Origin: Phymatolithon calcareum
Taxonomy: Eukaryota; Rhodophyta; Florideophyceae; Hapalidiales
Length of the DNA stretch: 64,000 nt
Direction: 5' to 3'
Assembly (NCBI GenBank): GCA_977006965.1
Contig: OZ345359.1
Span: 1,612,001 to 1,676,000, forward strand
Below the pieces are notes generated by a model. It worked only from the letters and a program-made list of their open reading frames with translations, made no database searches and had not been told where the DNA came from. Below are positions 60,692 to 64,000 of this stretch, piece after piece. The translations under genes were made by a program, and so were the position numbers. Position 1 is the first letter of the stretch; every line of letters starts with the position of its first letter.

Positions 60692-63600
60692 TTATCCTGA
60701 ATCCTGAAATGACACAAAGTTTCTACTAAAATCATATTTGTTTCCCTTGTCGTGGTGGATATCCTTTCTCGCGTGTGAGGGCGAGAAATATACCCCTTGG
60801 AGAGGAGATGTGAGGCCGATGTGCGCGACAGATCTAGATTGTGGGAGGCTGGGAAGAGCACATTTCGCTTTATAACAATCATGAAGGACGCCGGCAGGGC
60901 GAATACTTCCATCCATCTTCAAGAACGAGATCGAGTCTGAAAGTCGCACTTTGCAGCGGTAAATCTTTGAGTAGGAGTGTTTGCTACAGAGTTAGCTGTG
61001 TCAACGGGTACAACAGCGGCGAGGAAGAGCGCAGAACCCGCGGACGGCGTCAGAAACACGAATTGTAGGGCGCACCAGAGTGAAATTGCACTGTACTTCT
61101 CCCATTCTGATACGGTTTCCATGCAGTTGACTTGCACTACAAACGGAAAGTAGAACGATGGATCATTCGGGAAGTACGCCAACACTTGCAGTACATCATC
61201 TCGCTTGAATTGCAAGCCAGAAACGCTGTTCGGCTGAACAGAGGATAGACTCTCGCCAATCTGTATTTTGAAACCGCACAAATCTTCTTTGTACGCAGGT
61301 TGCAGCTTGAAAACACCAAGGACGCAGATGAAGGCTGACCATGGTCGTGGTGACTGCTATGTGCTATATTATGCAAACGCCATGTATGGATCGTGTCCGT
61401 GGAATCGATTTGTGGAGAGAGAAACGTGCGACCCATAGACAGAAGCTCGCGAGCAAAGCAGCGGTGAGGACCCATGATCCGATGTATTAGTTTGATACCG
61501 TTGTCAGTAGAGTCCGGAGCAAGAGTTTGCACGCGGTCTCGTCCCACCAAAAATCTGAGAAAGCCCCGAAGAGCCGACTTGTCCCCAGAGAGTGCACCGG
61601 TAACAAGCAAAGTTAATCGGCCTTGCCAGTCCTTGATCGCTGCACTTTGAACGCTATGCAGCTGTATATTCTTGTTGTTGGACTGTTTTATAGCTTCTTT
61701 AGGTCCTGGTGTGCTCGCTCCAGGACAAGCTTGCCCACCCGCCCAATGAAGCCAACCATCGGCAACGTTGTGTATCCTAGCTCTCGCAGGCGATGAACAT
61801 TAGGCTTATCGACTATTCGGATTGCGGTCATAGTTTCCCGCTGTGTTCTGATTAGTTCTGCTCTTTTTCGACGAGGCAGTCTGGGGTTGTCAAGAAGAAG
61901 CACATCCGAATCCTGCATACAACATATGTCAGCAACTTTCCTCACATGTGCATCTTTCATGACTTGCAGGTGTCGAAGATGCTCCCGACCATGGTCTCTC
62001 TCAAAGGACTGCACCGCCCCAAATCCGTCTCGTGTCAATGAAGGAAGATAGAGCAGTGCGGACAAAAGTCTTCCACAGGACGCCACTAGACGTACTGCAT
62101 CTCGACATTTAGCGGTCATAGGAGGAGCAGCCTGACTCTCCGAAATTCGCTCGCAAGTAGCGTGAAACGCTGTTTCGGCAACGACAGCTAAAGCGTACAG
62201 CTCGCTCATAGACACGTTAAAGAGTGCCTTTTTGTCATGGTCAACAAGCCGGTTTTGTACGGGAAGCTTCGCATCACTTAAATATGCGAGCATAAATGCT
62301 TCGAACGCGTTTCTGTAGGCCGCAGATGGCAACAATTTCAGTGAAAGGTTAAGGCAATCCCTGAAATGCCCAGTGAGAAGGTGATCAGGAGCTATGAAGC
62401 ACGCAGCATATGGGTCTAGGTCATGACGAACTACTGGTTTTCCTTCTCTTGTCGTAGGAATCGAACGGTGCACAGACTGCATGGAGTTGCGGAACTGAAT
62501 GAGAAAGTTTGAACTGGACGTGGAACGTGGTTTCATGCCTAAAAATCTGCTTGCCTCAGCCTGAGCCCCGCAGTCTCGCACTGCTGTGTGCAGAAAAAAC
62601 CTCTCCGGGCATGAGACACCAAGCCATGGGCATGACCCGTTGCAAATCGGCTACCAATCAGCGTACTGCTACCTCGACGGAAGCGGCATAGGTGACAACA
62701 AGATGTGGCGTTGTGACCCAGGACGTCAAGATAGTGGTTGAGTGCCGGTGTGTCACCGACCAGGTCCAGGAAAATGCGGCGTCGTCGGCCATCTGCATCG
62801 TGATCCACGAAGCCCTCTTTCATTCCCAGAAGCACATTGTCGAGTATTGTCTGCAAGACAGAATCTCCTGAAACACCGGGCGGTGTGAGAGTTAGAACTC
62901 TCACTGCGCTGGATGAGGATCGGGAGGCGATAGGGAGATTGAGACAAATCAAATAGAACCCATCACCGGAGGCCGATTTGCCAGTCTGCACCTCAAATCC
63001 ATCCCAATAGAGCAGAAATCGGTAGATAAAGTAATCTTCTCCCGTTTCCAGAGTGCCGATACTTGGCACAGGAGAATACTTCGCGTATCCACGATTGCCA
63101 AAGTGGGGCGACAGCAAAGAAACATTCCGAACTGGCAGTATGTATAGGTCCGTCCTCGCGGAAGACATGGACGAGCAGAGAGCACGTAAACGAAGTTCTT
63201 CATCGTCATGCGGGATATTAGAAGATTCTTCGACATCAGCACCTCCAGGAATCCAAAAGATCGTGTAGAATACGTAATTAAAATGCTTTGAAATAAGGAC
63301 GTCGCGTTCGGATAGTGCATTTTCTGATGCATCTTCATTAAACTGCGAGTCGTCTCGTCGCTTACTCTGGTGCACTGTCCATGAATGTACTACTGTCCCG
63401 CGAAGGACTGTGCTCTGCGATTGCTGCTCTACTCAGGAAGAGAGTTCGAACTCATGAGTGTGACAGCGACTACGTCGTCAGTTTCCGCAAATGATGACGC
63501 ATAGCTAGCGCCGATTGGGTCGTCCAAGGACAAAGCTTGCTGAGGTCCATAGAACCACTTCCTTGCCGAAATTAAGGGCCAGATATCTACACAATCAGAT

Positions 63601-63977
63601 GTAGATACGGCTGGAACGAGGGAGGAAGATCCTGATCGGCCTACATGTGCAGCCGCAGAAGTAGACTGCATGAGGGACCACACAGGGCCGGTTGCCATGT
63701 CCGCGCGCGCATACTCGCTCGGAAAAATTATTTGAACCTTGCACGTCGAAGCCCTTGTGCTTGCTCCAGCCTTGGATTGGTCTACATCAACCAGCACTTC
63801 AATAGCACTTGCTATCCTCGATTTCATCAGGATCGGTCGATATCTTCTTTGCAGAGTACTGTAGTGCGGGAGAACGCTCCCGCGTCTCGAGTCGTCCGAA
63901 GGTGATGTGGACGAAACAGGCTCCGTTTTCCATGATACCGTGTTTCTTCGGACGACAGCGTCAACAACTACTCGCAT
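60692..63977 (-). pseudogene. Module copy 3, ORF-T: partial, broken transposase
   Basis: Minus-strand homologue running off toward the right edge. Recognisable in order: LPHYSTLQRRYRPIL, PSEYARADMA, LLYWDGFEV, LDLVGDTPALN (three residues shorter than the other copies), CCHLCRF, DHLLTGHFRDCLN, LERAHQDLKK, and a C-terminal region resembling copy 1 (LTSPLQGVYF). Breaks: an internal deletion between 63429 and 63375, a one-base loss near 61690 (ERAHQDLKKL then stop), and further shifts near 61280 and 60940. It carries the T TTT TTC site at 62593-62599 with the downstream part in the -1 frame. The N-terminal KRRRRSRHRF region and any ORF-A partner would lie outside the window. Confidence 0.7.
62593..62599 (-). 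promoter_or_regulatory. Second candidate -1 frameshift site T TTT TTC (ORF-T copy 3)
   Basis: Same heptamer and phase as at 25431-25437 (frame-0 codons GGT TTT TTC). Eight bases downstream, GCAGT GCGAG ACTGC forms a 5-bp hairpin, within the spacing typical of frameshift stimulators. The -1 reading gives GFFLHTAVRDC, colinear with copies 1 and 2. Confidence 0.55.
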
Positions 63978-64000
63978 AGATTGGTACTGTGTCTTAGTGA

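Overview
This is a eukaryotic nuclear window dominated by mobile DNA. Nearly all long reading frames are intron-free. Four kinds of eukaryotic transposable element are present: APE-type LINEs, a hAT element, a MULE relic and a CACTA/Plavaka-like element. There are no bacterial operons, tRNAs, rRNAs or CRISPR arrays. Intron-poor coding and roughly balanced base composition would suit a red alga or a similar protist, but the sequence does not fix the taxon and I treat that as a guess.

Layout. (1) 1-12.2 kb and 33.2-48.2 kb hold two blocks of one tandemly duplicated unit. Each unit is a coiled-coil gene built on 39-residue repeats, a conserved 3' flank and a conserved spacer/promoter. There are five gene copies: four intact (180, 5512, 40971, 46321) and one broken (33226). 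Two units carry the same 5'-truncated LINE at the same site with the same 15-bp target duplication; three show the empty site. Other units are split by a longer LINE (35697-38971), a hAT-type MITE, two small tailed retroposons, and a block with LINE, hAT (8395-10696) and MULE DNA. (2) 12.2-13.4 kb is GC-rich and holds a 420-bp tandem duplication of bacterial/prophage character. (3) 13.5-20.4 kb holds a two-span membrane protein gene, chimeric LINE debris, a small gene that appears to fuse a histone H4-like fold to a RING-H2 finger, and a decayed Sel1-repeat gene. (4) 20.6-30.4 kb and 50.5-63.9 kb hold the most interesting system: a multigene DNA-transposon-like module seen twice in full and once in part.

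The module. A very large protein (ORF-T, about 1363 residues) has the hallmarks of a CACTA/Plavaka-like DDE transposase: a WDGF block, a GDTxAxN block followed by CCHLC, a DHLLTGH block and an LEKxHxxLKR block. It is divergently paired across about 520 bp with a 360-400 residue coiled-coil protein (ORF-A). A third, about 700-residue protein with nuclear-localisation-like clusters (ORF-B) lies next to the pair, but on opposite sides and in opposite orientation in the two copies. In two of the three ORF-T copies the frame changes by -1 exactly at T TTT TTC, in correct phase for programmed -1 ribosomal frameshifting. The third copy encodes the same join in one frame. Long palindromes lie in the module's intergenic regions.

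Copy 1 (21447-30174) looks intact. Copy 2 has three in-frame stops plus frame damage in ORF-T but intact ORF-A and ORF-B. Copy 3 is broken and runs off the right edge.
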